Notes under the pieces: model-generated | What the model saw: the letters and a program-made list of their open reading frames with translations, nothing else | Database searches by the model: none | Told to the model about the DNA's origin: nothing | Position numbers and translations under genes: made by a program | NCBI RefSeq assembly: GCF_036013525.1 | Contig: NZ_CP107853.1 | Coordinates: forward strand, 10,726,001 to 10,790,000 | From: Nonomuraea sp. NBC_00507 | GTDB lineage: Bacteria; Actinomycetota; Actinomycetes; Streptosporangiales; Streptosporangiaceae | Direction of reading: 5' to 3' | DNA length: 64,000 nucleotides | Shown: positions 44,317 to 53,489 of the stretch, in pieces | Layout: each line of letters starts with the position of its first letter | How positions within the stretch are numbered: position 1 is the stretch's first letter

Positions 44317-45204
44317 ATGAACATCGATGCTGGATCGCGCCGGGCGGCACGGCCTGGGGCGAGACGGGGGGTGGCGAGGATGCTCACCACAGCCGTACTG
44401 GCCACGGCGGCCTGCGTCACCGGCCAGCTGACGGCCGGCGCTGGAACGGTCCAAGCAGCGGTGCAGCCAGGCGTCAAGGACGGCGGCGTCACCGCGTTAC
44501 CTACGGGCACGGATCTGGCCGGGACCTGGTCGAAGGCGTCGCAGGCGCTGATGCGCCCGCTGCTCGCCGCGGCGCGGGACGTGCGGGGCCGCCCGGTCAA
44601 CTGCCGCCGCGTCAAGTGCGTGGCACTCACCTTCGACGACGGACCCGGTCCGTACACCGACGCGCTGCTGCGCCGGCTGAAGGCCCACCGCGCGCGGGCC
44701 ACGTTCTTCGTCGTGGGGCAGAACGTCACCGCCTACCCCGCCATCCTGCGCCGCACCGTCGCGGCGGGTCACGAGATCGGCGGCCACACCTGGTCGCACC
44801 CCAACCTGACCCGGCTGCCTGCTGCCGCGGTCCGCGCCGAGTTCGCCCGTACCGACCAGGCGATCAAGGCGGTGACGGGGCTCGTGCCGCGCCTCATCCG
44901 TCCGCCGTACGGGGCGCTCAACGCCTCCGTGCGCATGCAGAGCACACGACCGATGGTGATGTGGAGCGTGGACACCCTGGACTGGCTGCACCGTGACAGC
45001 GCCAAGGTCACCAAGAAGGCCCTCAAGGCGGTGCGCCCCGGCAGCATCGTGCTCTTCCACGACATCCACCCCACGACGGTGCGGGCCATGCCGGGGATTC
45101 TGAAGACTCTGTCCGCGCGCGGCTACACGTTCGTCACCGTCAGCCAGTTATTCGGCGGCAACCCACCGCCCGTGGCCTACAGCGGCGCCTCCAGCCTGCT
45201 CTGA
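44317..45204 (+). CDS. Secreted polysaccharide deacetylase (NodB domain, CE4)
   Basis: 295 aa, GAGGGG ribosome site before ATG 44317. Signal peptide to about residue 48 (AGAGTVQAAV). NodB motifs: TFDDGP (105-110), HTWSHPN (metal His pair), RPPYGA, VDTLDW and IVLFHD. Family members remove N-acetyl groups from peptidoglycan, chitin or xylan; with a cell-wall style leader, peptidoglycan is plausible here. Its stop is 8 bp from the end of the converging propeller gene. Confidence 0.93.
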   Translation: MNIDAGSRRAARPGARRGVARMLTTAVLATAACVTGQLTAGAGTVQAAVQPGVKDGGVTALPTGTDLAGTWSKASQALMRPLLAAARDVRGRPVNCRRVKCVALTFDDGPGPYTDALLRRLKAHRARATFFVVGQNVTAYPAILRRTVAAGHEIGGHTWSHPNLTRLPAAAVRAEFARTDQAIKAVTGLVPRLIRPPYGALNASVRMQSTRPMVMWSVDTLDWLHRDSAKVTKKALKAVRPGSIVLFHDIHPTTVRAMPGILKTLSARGYTFVTVSQLFGGNPPPVAYSGASSLL

Positions 45205-45212
45205 GCTCCCGC

Positions 45213-46241
45213 TCATCCGGAGGCCGTCCGGACGAGGAGCAGCGCGTCCTGGCCGGACGCCGCGCCCCACACCTCACCGGGGCGGCCGTGGATCTGGCGC
45301 ACCGCCGCGGCATCGCCGTTCGCGGGGGTGAAGCGCTCGGTGGCGGGGTCGAAGCTGATCAGCCGGTCGCTGCCGAAGTCGCTGATCCAGACGATGTCGG
45401 CGGAGTCGACGTAGACGGCGTACGGCTGCGGGGCGTCCCCGGGAAGCCGCCATTCCTTCCACGCGTCTGAGGCGGGGTCGTAGCGGCCGAGGCGGCCGCC
45501 GTTCCACTCGCTGACCCACACGCGGCCGGTGCTGTCGGCCCAGACGCGGCGGGCGCCCTGGCCGGCGGTCGGAGGTTCGAGCACGGTGGCGCGGCCGGTG
45601 TCCGGCGCGATCCTGGCGATGTGGCTGCCGGCCAGCGAGGCGTAGTAGACGGCGCCATCGGGCGTGGCAGTGATCCCGTACGGTCCGGGGCCGCGCGGGG
45701 CGTCGTACACGTCGATCTTTCCCGTGTCCGGTGCCAGCCGGCCGTAGACGCCGCTCTGGCCGGTGAACCAGAGCACGCCCGCGGCGTCGAACGCCGCCGT
45801 GTTGAGGTCGGCGCCCGCGCGGTCTCCGGGCAGCGGGTAGGTGCGTACCTGGCGGTTGTCCGCGTCCACCCGGACGATCGCGTTGAGCCCGCTGTCGGTC
45901 ACCCAGGCGTGCCCGCCCGGCCCGGTGATCACGCCGTGCGGTCTGGAGCCGTCGCCCAGCGGCACCTGCGTCACCTTGCCCGTCTTGGGGTCGAGGTGGC
46001 CGAGGTAGCCCGCGCTCTGGGCGGTGAACCACACACCGCCGTCGGCGGCGGGGGCCACGTCGTGCGGCCCGGCTCCGCTCGGCACCTCGAACCGCTGCAC
46101 GGCCGGCCCGGCGGCCGCACCGGTCTGCGCGGGGGCGGCCGTCTGAGCAGGAGGGACGGTGGGTGCGGCGGTGCAGGCGGCGAGCACGAGCAACACCGCG
46201 AGCGGTGCGCTTCGCGTCAGTACGCTTGCCAAGCGGGTCAC
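45213..46241 (-). CDS. Vgb-like beta-propeller lipoprotein
   Basis: 342 aa from GTG 46241 with an AAGGAG ribosome site located inside the end of the upstream gene. Lipobox LAAC near residue 24. Six to seven blades of about 42 residues with recurring GPHDVAPAADGGVWFTAQ, RPHGVITGPGGHAWVTDSG, GPYGITATPDGAVYYAS patterns, as in virginiamycin B lyase (Vgb) and related NHL-type propellers. True streptogramin lyases are cytosolic, so this extracytoplasmic form is more likely a sensor or unknown lyase. Co-transcribed with the histidine phosphatase. Confidence 0.8.
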   Translation of the reverse strand: MTRLASVLTRSAPLAVLLVLAACTAAPTVPPAQTAAPAQTGAAAGPAVQRFEVPSGAGPHDVAPAADGGVWFTAQSAGYLGHLDPKTGKVTQVPLGDGSRPHGVITGPGGHAWVTDSGLNAIVRVDADNRQVRTYPLPGDRAGADLNTAAFDAAGVLWFTGQSGVYGRLAPDTGKIDVYDAPRGPGPYGITATPDGAVYYASLAGSHIARIAPDTGRATVLEPPTAGQGARRVWADSTGRVWVSEWNGGRLGRYDPASDAWKEWRLPGDAPQPYAVYVDSADIVWISDFGSDRLISFDPATERFTPANGDAAAVRQIHGRPGEVWGAASGQDALLLVRTASG

Positions 46242-46243
46242 GG

Positions 46244-46924
46244 CTACTCCTTCAGTGATCGCCAATCGTCGACGCCGATCCTGGCCACCGGCTCGGTCCC
46301 GCCGCCGGGGGCGAAGACGAACGTCTCACCCTCAGCCGAGGAGAGGCCCGTGGCGTGGGACAAATTGAAGCCGTGCGAGACCAGCACGGTGTTGACGCCC
46401 TGGGCGGGGCGGCCGGACAGCAGCCGGCGAAGGGCCGCGGCCAGCGCGTCGTCGTCGGTGCCCGGATAGATCTCGTTGATGAGGTCACGGCTGTCCCGCG
46501 CCTTGCCGAACGCGAGCTCGGCGGTCTCACGGGTGCGCCGGTAGGGGCTGGCGAGCACCTCGCCGATGGGGATGCGCAGCCGCCTGACGGCCTGGCCGAT
46601 CTCCCGTGCCTGCGCTCTGCCCTCCGCGGAGAGGTTGCGCTGCGTGGAGGGGTCGGAAAGGTCTGGGTTGGGGTCGTCCTGGGTGGCTTCGGTCGCCGTG
46701 TGGCGGATGTAGAGGACATAGCCACCGCGCCGCAACCGCCCGACCAGCCCGGCGTCCGCCGTGGCCGGCCCACTGTCCGCCGTCGCGCCGGCCTCGGGCG
46801 ACGTCGCGGGGACGGATGACGACGCGGCGGGTGCCGGTGATGGTGCGGCGGGCAGGGGGACCGGCCCGCCGCAACCGGCCAGGAGGCAGGCGCAGGCGGC
46901 AAGCAGCGCCAGGCTGGACCTCAC
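46244..46924 (-). CDS. Histidine phosphatase superfamily lipoprotein
   Basis: 226 aa from a GTG at 46924, which lies at the predicted start of a leaderless message (-10 TAGCGT at 46932-46937). Signal peptide with lipobox LAGC (Cys18). Catalytic RHT motif LYIRHTATEA, then SPYRRTRETAELAF and the distal His in LVSHGFNLSHA. Substrate unknown; outside the membrane by its anchor. The Vgb-like gene follows with a 2-bp gap. Confidence 0.85.
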   Translation of the reverse strand: MRSSLALLAACACLLAGCGGPVPLPAAPSPAPAASSSVPATSPEAGATADSGPATADAGLVGRLRRGGYVLYIRHTATEATQDDPNPDLSDPSTQRNLSAEGRAQAREIGQAVRRLRIPIGEVLASPYRRTRETAELAFGKARDSRDLINEIYPGTDDDALAAALRRLLSGRPAQGVNTVLVSHGFNLSHATGLSSAEGETFVFAPGGGTEPVARIGVDDWRSLKE

Positions 46925-46931
46925 GCCCACG

Positions 46932-46937
46932 ACGCTA
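46932..46937 (-). promoter_or_regulatory. Predicted -10 box, leaderless promoter
   Basis: TAGCGT on the minus strand, placed about 7 bp before the GTG of the histidine phosphatase gene; the same spacing occurs at the sensor kinase (TAGCTT at 35334). It implies a leaderless message. Confidence 0.45.
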
Positions 46938-46967
46938 CGCCTGCCGACCGCAAAGCCGCGTAAAGTG

Positions 46968-48914
46968 TCAGCCTCCCGCGGGGTACGGCGGGCCGAGGCT
47001 CCAGGCCCGGGCCGTCTGGTCCCTACTGCCGCTGACGACGATCGGCCGGCCGTCGAGCAGGCCGACCGCCACCGACCAGACGCTGTCGGCATGCCCGGTG
47101 AACGGCGTGCCGAGCGGCTTTCTGGTGCCGAGGTCCCATACCCGCACGGTCGCGTCCTCGCCGCCGGTCACGGCCACGGGCGTGCCCTCCAGGTTGCTGA
47201 TCGCGACCGACCAGACCCAGCCGGTGTGCCCGGTCATCGGCGCGCCGAGCTCCTTCCTGGCGCCCAGATCCCACACCCGCACCGTCATGTCCTCGCCGCC
47301 GGTGACCGCGACCGGCGTGCCGGCCAGGTTGCCGATCGCCACCGACCGCACCCATCCGGAATGCCCGGTCATCGGCGCGCCGAGCTGCTTCCTGGAGTTC
47401 AGGTCCCACACCCGCACGGTCGCGTCGTCGCCGGCGGTCACCGCGATGGGCGCGCCGCCGACCTGGCCGACGGCCACCGCCCACACCGCGCCCTTGTGCC
47501 CAGCGAGCGGCGCGCCGAGTTGCTTGCCCGTGCGCAGGTCCCAGACGCGGGCGGTGCCGTCGGCGGAGGCGGTGACGGCGACGTGCGTGCCGCCGATCCG
47601 GCCGGTCGCCACCGACTTGACGTCGCCTTCGTGCCCGGCCAGCGTGCGGGACGTGCCCGTGGTGAGGTCCCAGACGCGGGCGGTGTCGTCGTCGCTCGCG
47701 GTGACGGCGACCGGCACGGCGTCGAGCTGGTCGAGCGTGGCTCCTCTGACCCATTCCGTGTGCCCGGCGAGCGGCCGGCCGGCCTCCTGCGAGGTACGCA
47801 GGTTCCAGACGCGGGCGGTCTCGTCGTCGGAGCCCGTCAGCACGACGGGGACGCCGCCGAGCGTGCCGACGGCCACCGCCCGCACATCGTTGGTGTGGCC
47901 GGCCAGCGGCTTGCCGAGCTCCTTGCCGAACGGGGTGCCCTGCGCGGTCGTGCGTACGGGTCCGGGATCGCGGGTGACCCGCGGCTCCGGCCACATCACC
48001 ACCGCCACCACCACGGCCGCGATCGCCGCGGCGACGGCCGCGAGCGCGCTCCTGGGCACCCGCCGCGCCCGCGACGTCGCAGGCGGGGCCGCCGGCTCGG
48101 TGATCTCGGCGGTCGGGAGGGTGTCGCCGCCGGTCAGGGCGCGGACCAGGTCGTCGGCTGTGAGCCGGCGTCCGGGGTTCTTGTTCAGGCAGGCGGTCAC
48201 CAGCGGCAGCAACGATTCCGGCACGCCGGTCAGGTCCGGCTCCTCGTACAGCAGCGCGTGCAGCACGGCCGGGACCGACGCGCCCGCGAACGGCCTGCGG
48301 CCCGTGGCCGCGTACACCATCGTGGCGGCCCAGCTGAAGACGTCGGCGGCTGGCCCGATCTGGTCGGAGCTGACCTGCTCGGGCGCCATGTATCCGGGTG
48401 TGCCGAACGCCCCGGACTGGGTGACGGCGTGCTCAAGGGCCCGGGAGATGCCGAAGTCGATCACTACGGGGCCTTCGGGGCCGAGGATGACGTTGGCGGG
48501 CTTGAAGTCGCGGTGCACGACCCCGGCGCGGTGGATCGCGGCCAGCGCGGTCGCGGTCGCGACCGCCAGCCGATCCAGCCCGCCGCCGGTGCGCGGGCCC
48601 TCCTGCCTGACCACGCGGTCGAGGGACTCGCCGCGCACGTATTCACTCACGATGTACGGCCGGTCGTCATGCATGCCCATGTCGAGGACCCTGGCGGTGC
48701 AGAACGGCGCCACCCGGCGCGCGAGCTCCACCTGCCGGAAGAATCGGCGGCGCTCCTCGGCGTCCTCCGACATCCGGGCGTGCAGCACCTTGATCGCGAC
48801 CTCGTCGCCGTCCGAGCTCAGGCCGCGATACACCGTGCCCTGGCCGCCGTCACCGAGGGACCCGGTGAGCCGGTAGCCGGAGATCTGCCCAAGGTCGGGC
48901 TGTGGACGCGACAA
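46968..48914 (-). CDS. Ser/Thr protein kinase fused to a seven-bladed WD40 propeller
   Basis: 648 aa from a TTG at 48914 with AAGGTGG upstream; a GTG at 48950 would add 12 residues. Kinase domain: GDGGQGTVY, VAIKVL, HRDFKPANVIL, DFGISRA, APEQV. One transmembrane helix (AALAAVAAAIAAVVVAVVMW) follows. Then seven repeats of about 45 residues, each running from [LFM]-[AT]-GH to RVW[DN]L, form a complete WD40 propeller outside the cell. Such kinases probably bind a ligand or protein through the propeller. Catalytic residues are intact. Overlapping in style with the 14.7 kb kinases. Confidence 0.93.
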   Translation of the reverse strand: MSRPQPDLGQISGYRLTGSLGDGGQGTVYRGLSSDGDEVAIKVLHARMSEDAEERRRFFRQVELARRVAPFCTARVLDMGMHDDRPYIVSEYVRGESLDRVVRQEGPRTGGGLDRLAVATATALAAIHRAGVVHRDFKPANVILGPEGPVVIDFGISRALEHAVTQSGAFGTPGYMAPEQVSSDQIGPAADVFSWAATMVYAATGRRPFAGASVPAVLHALLYEEPDLTGVPESLLPLVTACLNKNPGRRLTADDLVRALTGGDTLPTAEITEPAAPPATSRARRVPRSALAAVAAAIAAVVVAVVMWPEPRVTRDPGPVRTTAQGTPFGKELGKPLAGHTNDVRAVAVGTLGGVPVVLTGSDDETARVWNLRTSQEAGRPLAGHTEWVRGATLDQLDAVPVAVTASDDDTARVWDLTTGTSRTLAGHEGDVKSVATGRIGGTHVAVTASADGTARVWDLRTGKQLGAPLAGHKGAVWAVAVGQVGGAPIAVTAGDDATVRVWDLNSRKQLGAPMTGHSGWVRSVAIGNLAGTPVAVTGGEDMTVRVWDLGARKELGAPMTGHTGWVWSVAISNLEGTPVAVTGGEDATVRVWDLGTRKPLGTPFTGHADSVWSVAVGLLDGRPIVVSGSRDQTARAWSLGPPYPAGG

Positions 48915-49103
48915 TGCCCACCTTCTTCGTGTCAGCAGGGACCTCAGCACCGGATACTACGATCGAAAAGGGTTAGCTGGACGACCCGAAGAGGGGACAT
49001 AATCGGGCACCGGCCTCGCTTTCAGCCGGGCATCACCGGAAAGACATTTCCCGTTAGCCGACTATTCAGATATCCATCCAGCTTTGTGTACTGAGAGGTT
49101 TTC

Positions 49104-49517
49104 GTGACGCCTGGTGTTCGATTGATCCGCAGCCCCGACCTCGCGCAGACCGTTGAATACGCGTACGCGGCCGTCGCCGACGTGCCGGTGCGAGCCATCT
49201 GGGCGGCCGGCGCCTGCCCGCTGGACGCCGACGGCACGACCGTCGCCGTGGGGGACGTCGCCGGGCAGACCCACCAGGTGATGCGCAACCTCGTCACGGC
49301 GCTCGGCAGCGCCGGCGCCGCGTTGACCGACGTCGTCAAGACCACCGTGTACGTGGCCTCGTCCCGGCGTGAAGACCTGGCCGAGGCGTGGAAGGTCTAC
49401 CGCGACCACATGGGCGCCCACGACGTGCCCAGCACACTGCTCGGCGTCACCGTCCTCGGGTACCCGGACCAGCTGGTCGAGGTCGAGGCGGTCGCGCTGA
49501 TCACCTCGCCGGAGTAG
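49104..49517 (+). CDS. RidA/YjgF family protein
   Basis: 137 aa from a GTG with GAGAGG upstream. Core of RidA (reactive imine deaminase): IWAAGACPLDADG, VAGQTHQVMRNLVTALGSAGAALTDVVKTTVYVAS, and STLLGVTVLGYPDQLVEVEAVALI. The family's active-site Arg (RxxVEV context) is replaced by QLVEVEA, so deaminase activity is uncertain. Stand-alone gene, divergent from the WD40 kinase and convergent with the DUF5682-like gene. Confidence 0.85.
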   Translation: MTPGVRLIRSPDLAQTVEYAYAAVADVPVRAIWAAGACPLDADGTTVAVGDVAGQTHQVMRNLVTALGSAGAALTDVVKTTVYVASSRREDLAEAWKVYRDHMGAHDVPSTLLGVTVLGYPDQLVEVEAVALITSPE

Positions 49518-49568
49518 TCCTGGCACTCACGTTGCGCATCGCCCGGCTGCCGGCGACCGGCGCGAAGG

Positions 49569-49610
49569 CCGGCCGTCACGGGCATCCGGCGAGGTGCCCG
49601 CGACGGCCGG
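49569..49610. terminator. Bidirectional hairpin between RidA and the vWA-MoxR operon
   Basis: A 9-bp stem (CCGGCCGTC with its complement) plus a 6-bp stem (CGGGCA), separated by one mismatch, with a 10-nt loop. It lies between two converging genes. Confidence 0.7.
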
Positions 49611-49617
49611 TTCGGTG

Positions 49618-52365
49618 TCAAGCCAGCAGGGCCGCCACCGCCAGCGCGGACTCCGGGTGCTCGGCCAGCAGCGCGCGGGCCTCCCGGTGCTCGGCTCCGG
49701 CGGCCGCGGGCGCCCGCCATTCGCCCTCGCAGCCCAGCAGCGCCGCCACGGCGTCGCAGGCCGCCGGATGCCCCAGGAGCAGCTCGGCCACCGGCCCCGA
49801 CGCCGGCGGCGCGGAGGCCGCCTTGGGCGGTGCGGGCCGCGCCGACCACGGCGGCGTCCAGGCGTCCACGGCGGCCAGGCTGCCGGGGAAGGTCCGCCCG
49901 GCCTCGCGGACGAGCGCCGGCATCAGCTCACCCGCCTGATCCCGCAAGGTGGTGATCAGCCTGGGCAACCACGGCAGCAACACGTTGTCCGGCAGCCGCC
50001 CGAACGCCTTGGAGATCACCTCGACCACGAACCCCGACAGCGCCGGGACCGGCTCGATGGCCTGCACGAACCCCATGATGTACTGCGGGAACGACGGCAC
50101 CACCAGCGGGTTGGCGAGCAGCTCGTCGCACCGCCTGCGCAGCTCTGCCTGGGTCAGCAGCCCGAGCTGGGTCCGCGCGGCCCACAACACCGCCACCTTG
50201 GCCGGCGCCTCGGGATGCGACTGTTGCACGGCCAGCTCCAGCTGCGCCCGGTCGCAGCCGAGCGCCAGCGCCAGGCTCTCCATCGAGAACAGGAACCCCA
50301 GCATGGCGGCCACCTGCCGCACCCCGGTGTCGTCGTCCACGACGGCCGTGGGCAGCAGGGTGCAGTAATGCGCGTAGCCGGCGGTGGCGAACTCCTCGCA
50401 CCAGGCCGGCAGCTCCGGCTCGTTGGTCCGGTAGTAAGCCATCAACCGCCGGATCCTGCGCAGCACCTCGGGCGCGTCGTCCACGCTCCGCTCGGTCGCC
50501 AGCAGCTCCACGGCCCGCGCCCCGAGCTCGTCGGCGAAGCGCTTGCTGCCCAGGTAGAGCATGGCGTCCTCGACCGCGGCGAGCGCGTCGGCCGCGGTCG
50601 CCTTGGGATCCCGGACCTTGCGCCGCAGCCGCTGCTCCATCACCTGCTCGATGGTGACGCCCTCGTAGCCGAGCTCGATGATGGAGCGCTGGTGCTTGCC
50701 GAAGGACAGGTCCCAGCTCTCCTGGATCGACCGCTCCCCCAGCCTCCGCTCCCCCATGATGGGCCGCACCGCGTCGTGCGGCAGCAGGTAACGCAGCATC
50801 CACAGCAGGTCGGAGCAGGGCACCAGCTCGGGGTCGGCGTTGAGGTCGAGCAGGGCCCGCTGGATCGTCCGTTTCGTCAGATCCAGGCCGAGCGGCTCGA
50901 GCCGGTCGTAGACGTTCCTGGCCAGCGGTGGCAACGCGTCGTAGCCGACCTCGCCGACGCGGTCGCCGCCGAGCAGGATCTCGCAGAGCCGGCGCACGTC
51001 CCTGCGGCCCGGCACGACGTCCTTCTCGATGCAGGTGACGGCCGCGTCCTGGAAGTCGTACGGGGTGGGCCTGGCCCGGTTACGGATGCCGGCGAGCAGG
51101 ATCGACGTCTCGAACACCGCGATCGCGTCGGCGGTGCTGGCCAGGTAGCCGTTGCGGCGGGCCAGCCGGACGATGTCGACGCACCAGCCGAGCAGCTCGG
51201 ACTGGTCCAGCTCGTCGAGCGCGGGCGGCCGTGACAGGAACCCGGTCAGCTTGTCGGCCGCCGCGATCGCCGGCTTGGGCGGGGGCAGCTTGGCGGAACG
51301 CTTGCGCGTGCCCTTCTGCCCGGCCAGCTGGAACGGGATCAGGCCGCTGCGGGTCACCGCCTTGGCCCACGTCGCCGCCGCGATCGACACCGAGCCCGAG
51401 GCCAGGCCGAACTGGGCCTCGATGGCCGAGTGGCTGGACGGGATGAGGCCGTAGAGCCACTTGGTGTTCGTGCGCGGAGTGATCTCGAAGGGTTCGGTGG
51501 AGCGCAGGCCGAACTGCTCGACGTGGCTGGCGGCGTGGAAGGCGCCGCACACGTACAGGCAGTCGGCCGGGTCGGCGCCGGATGTGGCCAGGTGCTCGCG
51601 CATCCTGGTCCACATGTAGCGCTCGCGGTCCTCATCCACGCTCAGCCGGTGCCCGTCGGGGTTGAGGCGGCGGAACAGGCTGCCGATCAGCACCATCACC
51701 TGGCGGTAGGTGTCGTAGTCCGCGCCGGACAGCGGCTGCTCGACGTACTGGTCCCACCATTCCGACCAGTGCCGCACCTTGCCGTGGTGCAGCAGGTGCT
51801 CCTCCAGCTCGGCGAAGCGGGGGCGCAGGTCGCCGATCTCGACGCCGACGGCGTCGCCGTGCAGGCCGGCTTCCTCCTCCTTGGGGGATTTCTGCGCCTC
51901 TTCCTTGGGCGCCCACTGGAAGACGTGGTCGGTCGAGCGGTCCACCAGGACCAGCTCCACGCCCGGCGTTTCGAGCGCGTACGAGATGGCCTGGTATTCG
52001 GCGGACGCCTCCGTGATGGGCGCCACCACGCTGAGCGGCGCCCACGCCTTCGGGAAGCCGTCGAGGTCGGTCGCGAACGCCTGCACCGCCACCGGCAGCC
52101 GGCAGTTGCGCAGCTCGGTCAGCAGCGGCCGCAGGTCCTCGCACAACTCCAGGTAGATGACCTTCGGCTGCTTCTCACGCAGCCGCCGCACCATCGCCAG
52201 GGCCGAGGCCGGCGAGTGGTGGCAGACCGGGAAGATCTCCAGCTCCTCGCGCAACGCCCGGTCGACGTCGTTCACCATCCCCGACAGGATGCCGGACACG
52301 GTATCGCCGCCGAACTCCCGCGCCGCCTGAGCGAGCTGCTCCCGCAGCGGGTCGAACGTGCTCAT
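49618..52365 (-). CDS. DUF5682-like large protein of the vWA-MoxR cluster
   Basis: 915 aa from ATG 52365, which overlaps the stop of the MoxR gene (ATGA); a longer open frame reaching 53382 is the shadow of that gene. Residues 35-150 hold PVCHHSPASALAMVRRL, VIYLELCEDLRPLLTEL and SVVAPITEASAEYQAISYAL. Residues near 245 hold CGAFHAASHVEQFG. Paired His and acidic motifs in this order recall the TraB/EreA/ChaN (Tiki-like) enzyme fold. The second half is helical and repeat-like. Assignment to DUF5682 is from memory of its gene context. Last gene of the operon. Confidence 0.75.
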   Translation of the reverse strand: MSTFDPLREQLAQAAREFGGDTVSGILSGMVNDVDRALREELEIFPVCHHSPASALAMVRRLREKQPKVIYLELCEDLRPLLTELRNCRLPVAVQAFATDLDGFPKAWAPLSVVAPITEASAEYQAISYALETPGVELVLVDRSTDHVFQWAPKEEAQKSPKEEEAGLHGDAVGVEIGDLRPRFAELEEHLLHHGKVRHWSEWWDQYVEQPLSGADYDTYRQVMVLIGSLFRRLNPDGHRLSVDEDRERYMWTRMREHLATSGADPADCLYVCGAFHAASHVEQFGLRSTEPFEITPRTNTKWLYGLIPSSHSAIEAQFGLASGSVSIAAATWAKAVTRSGLIPFQLAGQKGTRKRSAKLPPPKPAIAAADKLTGFLSRPPALDELDQSELLGWCVDIVRLARRNGYLASTADAIAVFETSILLAGIRNRARPTPYDFQDAAVTCIEKDVVPGRRDVRRLCEILLGGDRVGEVGYDALPPLARNVYDRLEPLGLDLTKRTIQRALLDLNADPELVPCSDLLWMLRYLLPHDAVRPIMGERRLGERSIQESWDLSFGKHQRSIIELGYEGVTIEQVMEQRLRRKVRDPKATAADALAAVEDAMLYLGSKRFADELGARAVELLATERSVDDAPEVLRRIRRLMAYYRTNEPELPAWCEEFATAGYAHYCTLLPTAVVDDDTGVRQVAAMLGFLFSMESLALALGCDRAQLELAVQQSHPEAPAKVAVLWAARTQLGLLTQAELRRRCDELLANPLVVPSFPQYIMGFVQAIEPVPALSGFVVEVISKAFGRLPDNVLLPWLPRLITTLRDQAGELMPALVREAGRTFPGSLAAVDAWTPPWSARPAPPKAASAPPASGPVAELLLGHPAACDAVAALLGCEGEWRAPAAAGAEHREARALLAEHPESALAVAALLA

Positions 52366-53477
52366 GACAGAGTGGCGATCGCCTCGCGGCCGCCCTCGAG
52401 GAACTCCTGCCACGGCCCGCCGCCGTTCTTGCTGCGGGGCTCGACGACGCCGTGCCAGTACTTGTTCAGGATCGCCAGGTCCTCGGGGCTGCGCCGGGCC
52501 AGCGACCCGACCAGCGAGCCGGCGAGGGTCTGCGCGCGCAACACGCGGTCGCCGAAGAAGTGGCTGTGCAGGATCGCGTCCTCGAGCACGCCGATCTGCT
52601 CGGCCGTGGACAGCGCCGACTCCAGCTTCTCGTCGTCGCTGGTGGCCGAGGCGGCCGCGGAGCGCAGGTCGGCGAAGCTCTGCAGCAGGATGTCCAGCAG
52701 CGTCGGCGGCAGGTCCAGCTCGATCTGGTGCCGGCGCAGCAGCTCTTCGGTACGGAAGCGGACGATCTCCGCCTCGCTCTTCTTGTTCGTCACCACCGGG
52801 ATGCGGACGAAGTTGAAGCGGCGCTTGAGCGCCGACGACAGGTCGTTGACGCCCCGGTCGCGGCTGTTGGCGGTGGCGATGATGGAGAAGCCCGGCTGGG
52901 CGAAGACGATGTTGTCGTCGTCGAGCTCGGGGATGGAGACGTATTTCTCGGACAGGATCGAGATCAGCGCGTCCTGCACGTCGCTGGTAGAGCGGGTCAG
53001 CTCCTCGAAGCGGCCGATCACGCCGCCCTCCATCGCCGTCATGATCGGCGAGGGGATCATCGACTCGCGGGACTGGCCCTTGGCGATGACCATGGAGACG
53101 TTCCACGAGTATTTGATGTGGTCCTCGGTGGTGCCGGCGGTGCCCTGCACCACGAGCGTGGAGTTGCGGCAGATGGCCGCGGACAGCAGCTCGGCCAGCC
53201 AGCTCTTGCCGGTGCCCGGGTCGCCGATCAGCAGCAGGCCCCTGTCGGAGGCCAGGGTCACGATGGCGCGCTCGACGAAGCTGCGGTCGCCGAACCACTT
53301 CTGCGGGATCTGTCTGTCGAGCCCGTCGGAGCGCTCGGAGCCGAGGATGAACAGCCGGATCATGCGGGGGCTCAGCCGCCACGTGAACGGCTTGGGGCCG
53401 TCGTCGATCGACTCCAGCCAGTCGAGCTCCTCCGCGTACTTCACCTCTGCGGGGGCGCGCAGCATATCGTCACTCAT
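52362..53477 (-). CDS. MoxR-type AAA+ ATPase
   Basis: 371 aa. Walker A GDPGTGKS (85-92), sensor 1 in IIATANSRDRG and arginine region SSALKRRFNFVRIP are clear. The Walker B position reads VIGRFEEL (153-160) instead of the usual hydrophobic-DE, so the magnesium Asp seems changed while a Glu pair is kept. MoxR ATPases act with VWA proteins as chaperones that insert metals or remodel targets. The ATG at 53477 is 12 bp after the VWA stop; its own stop overlaps the DUF5682-like gene. Confidence 0.92.
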   Translation of the reverse strand: MSDDMLRAPAEVKYAEELDWLESIDDGPKPFTWRLSPRMIRLFILGSERSDGLDRQIPQKWFGDRSFVERAIVTLASDRGLLLIGDPGTGKSWLAELLSAAICRNSTLVVQGTAGTTEDHIKYSWNVSMVIAKGQSRESMIPSPIMTAMEGGVIGRFEELTRSTSDVQDALISILSEKYVSIPELDDDNIVFAQPGFSIIATANSRDRGVNDLSSALKRRFNFVRIPVVTNKKSEAEIVRFRTEELLRRHQIELDLPPTLLDILLQSFADLRSAAASATSDDEKLESALSTAEQIGVLEDAILHSHFFGDRVLRAQTLAGSLVGSLARRSPEDLAILNKYWHGVVEPRSKNGGGPWQEFLEGGREAIATLS

Positions 53478-53489
53478 GCGAGGTTTCTC

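Noticed and set aside
49618..53382. Long version of the DUF5682-like protein (1254 codons)
   Set aside because: The extra N-terminal part is out of frame with the MoxR gene it overlaps and has no conserved sequence. The ATGA overlap fixes the start at 52365.
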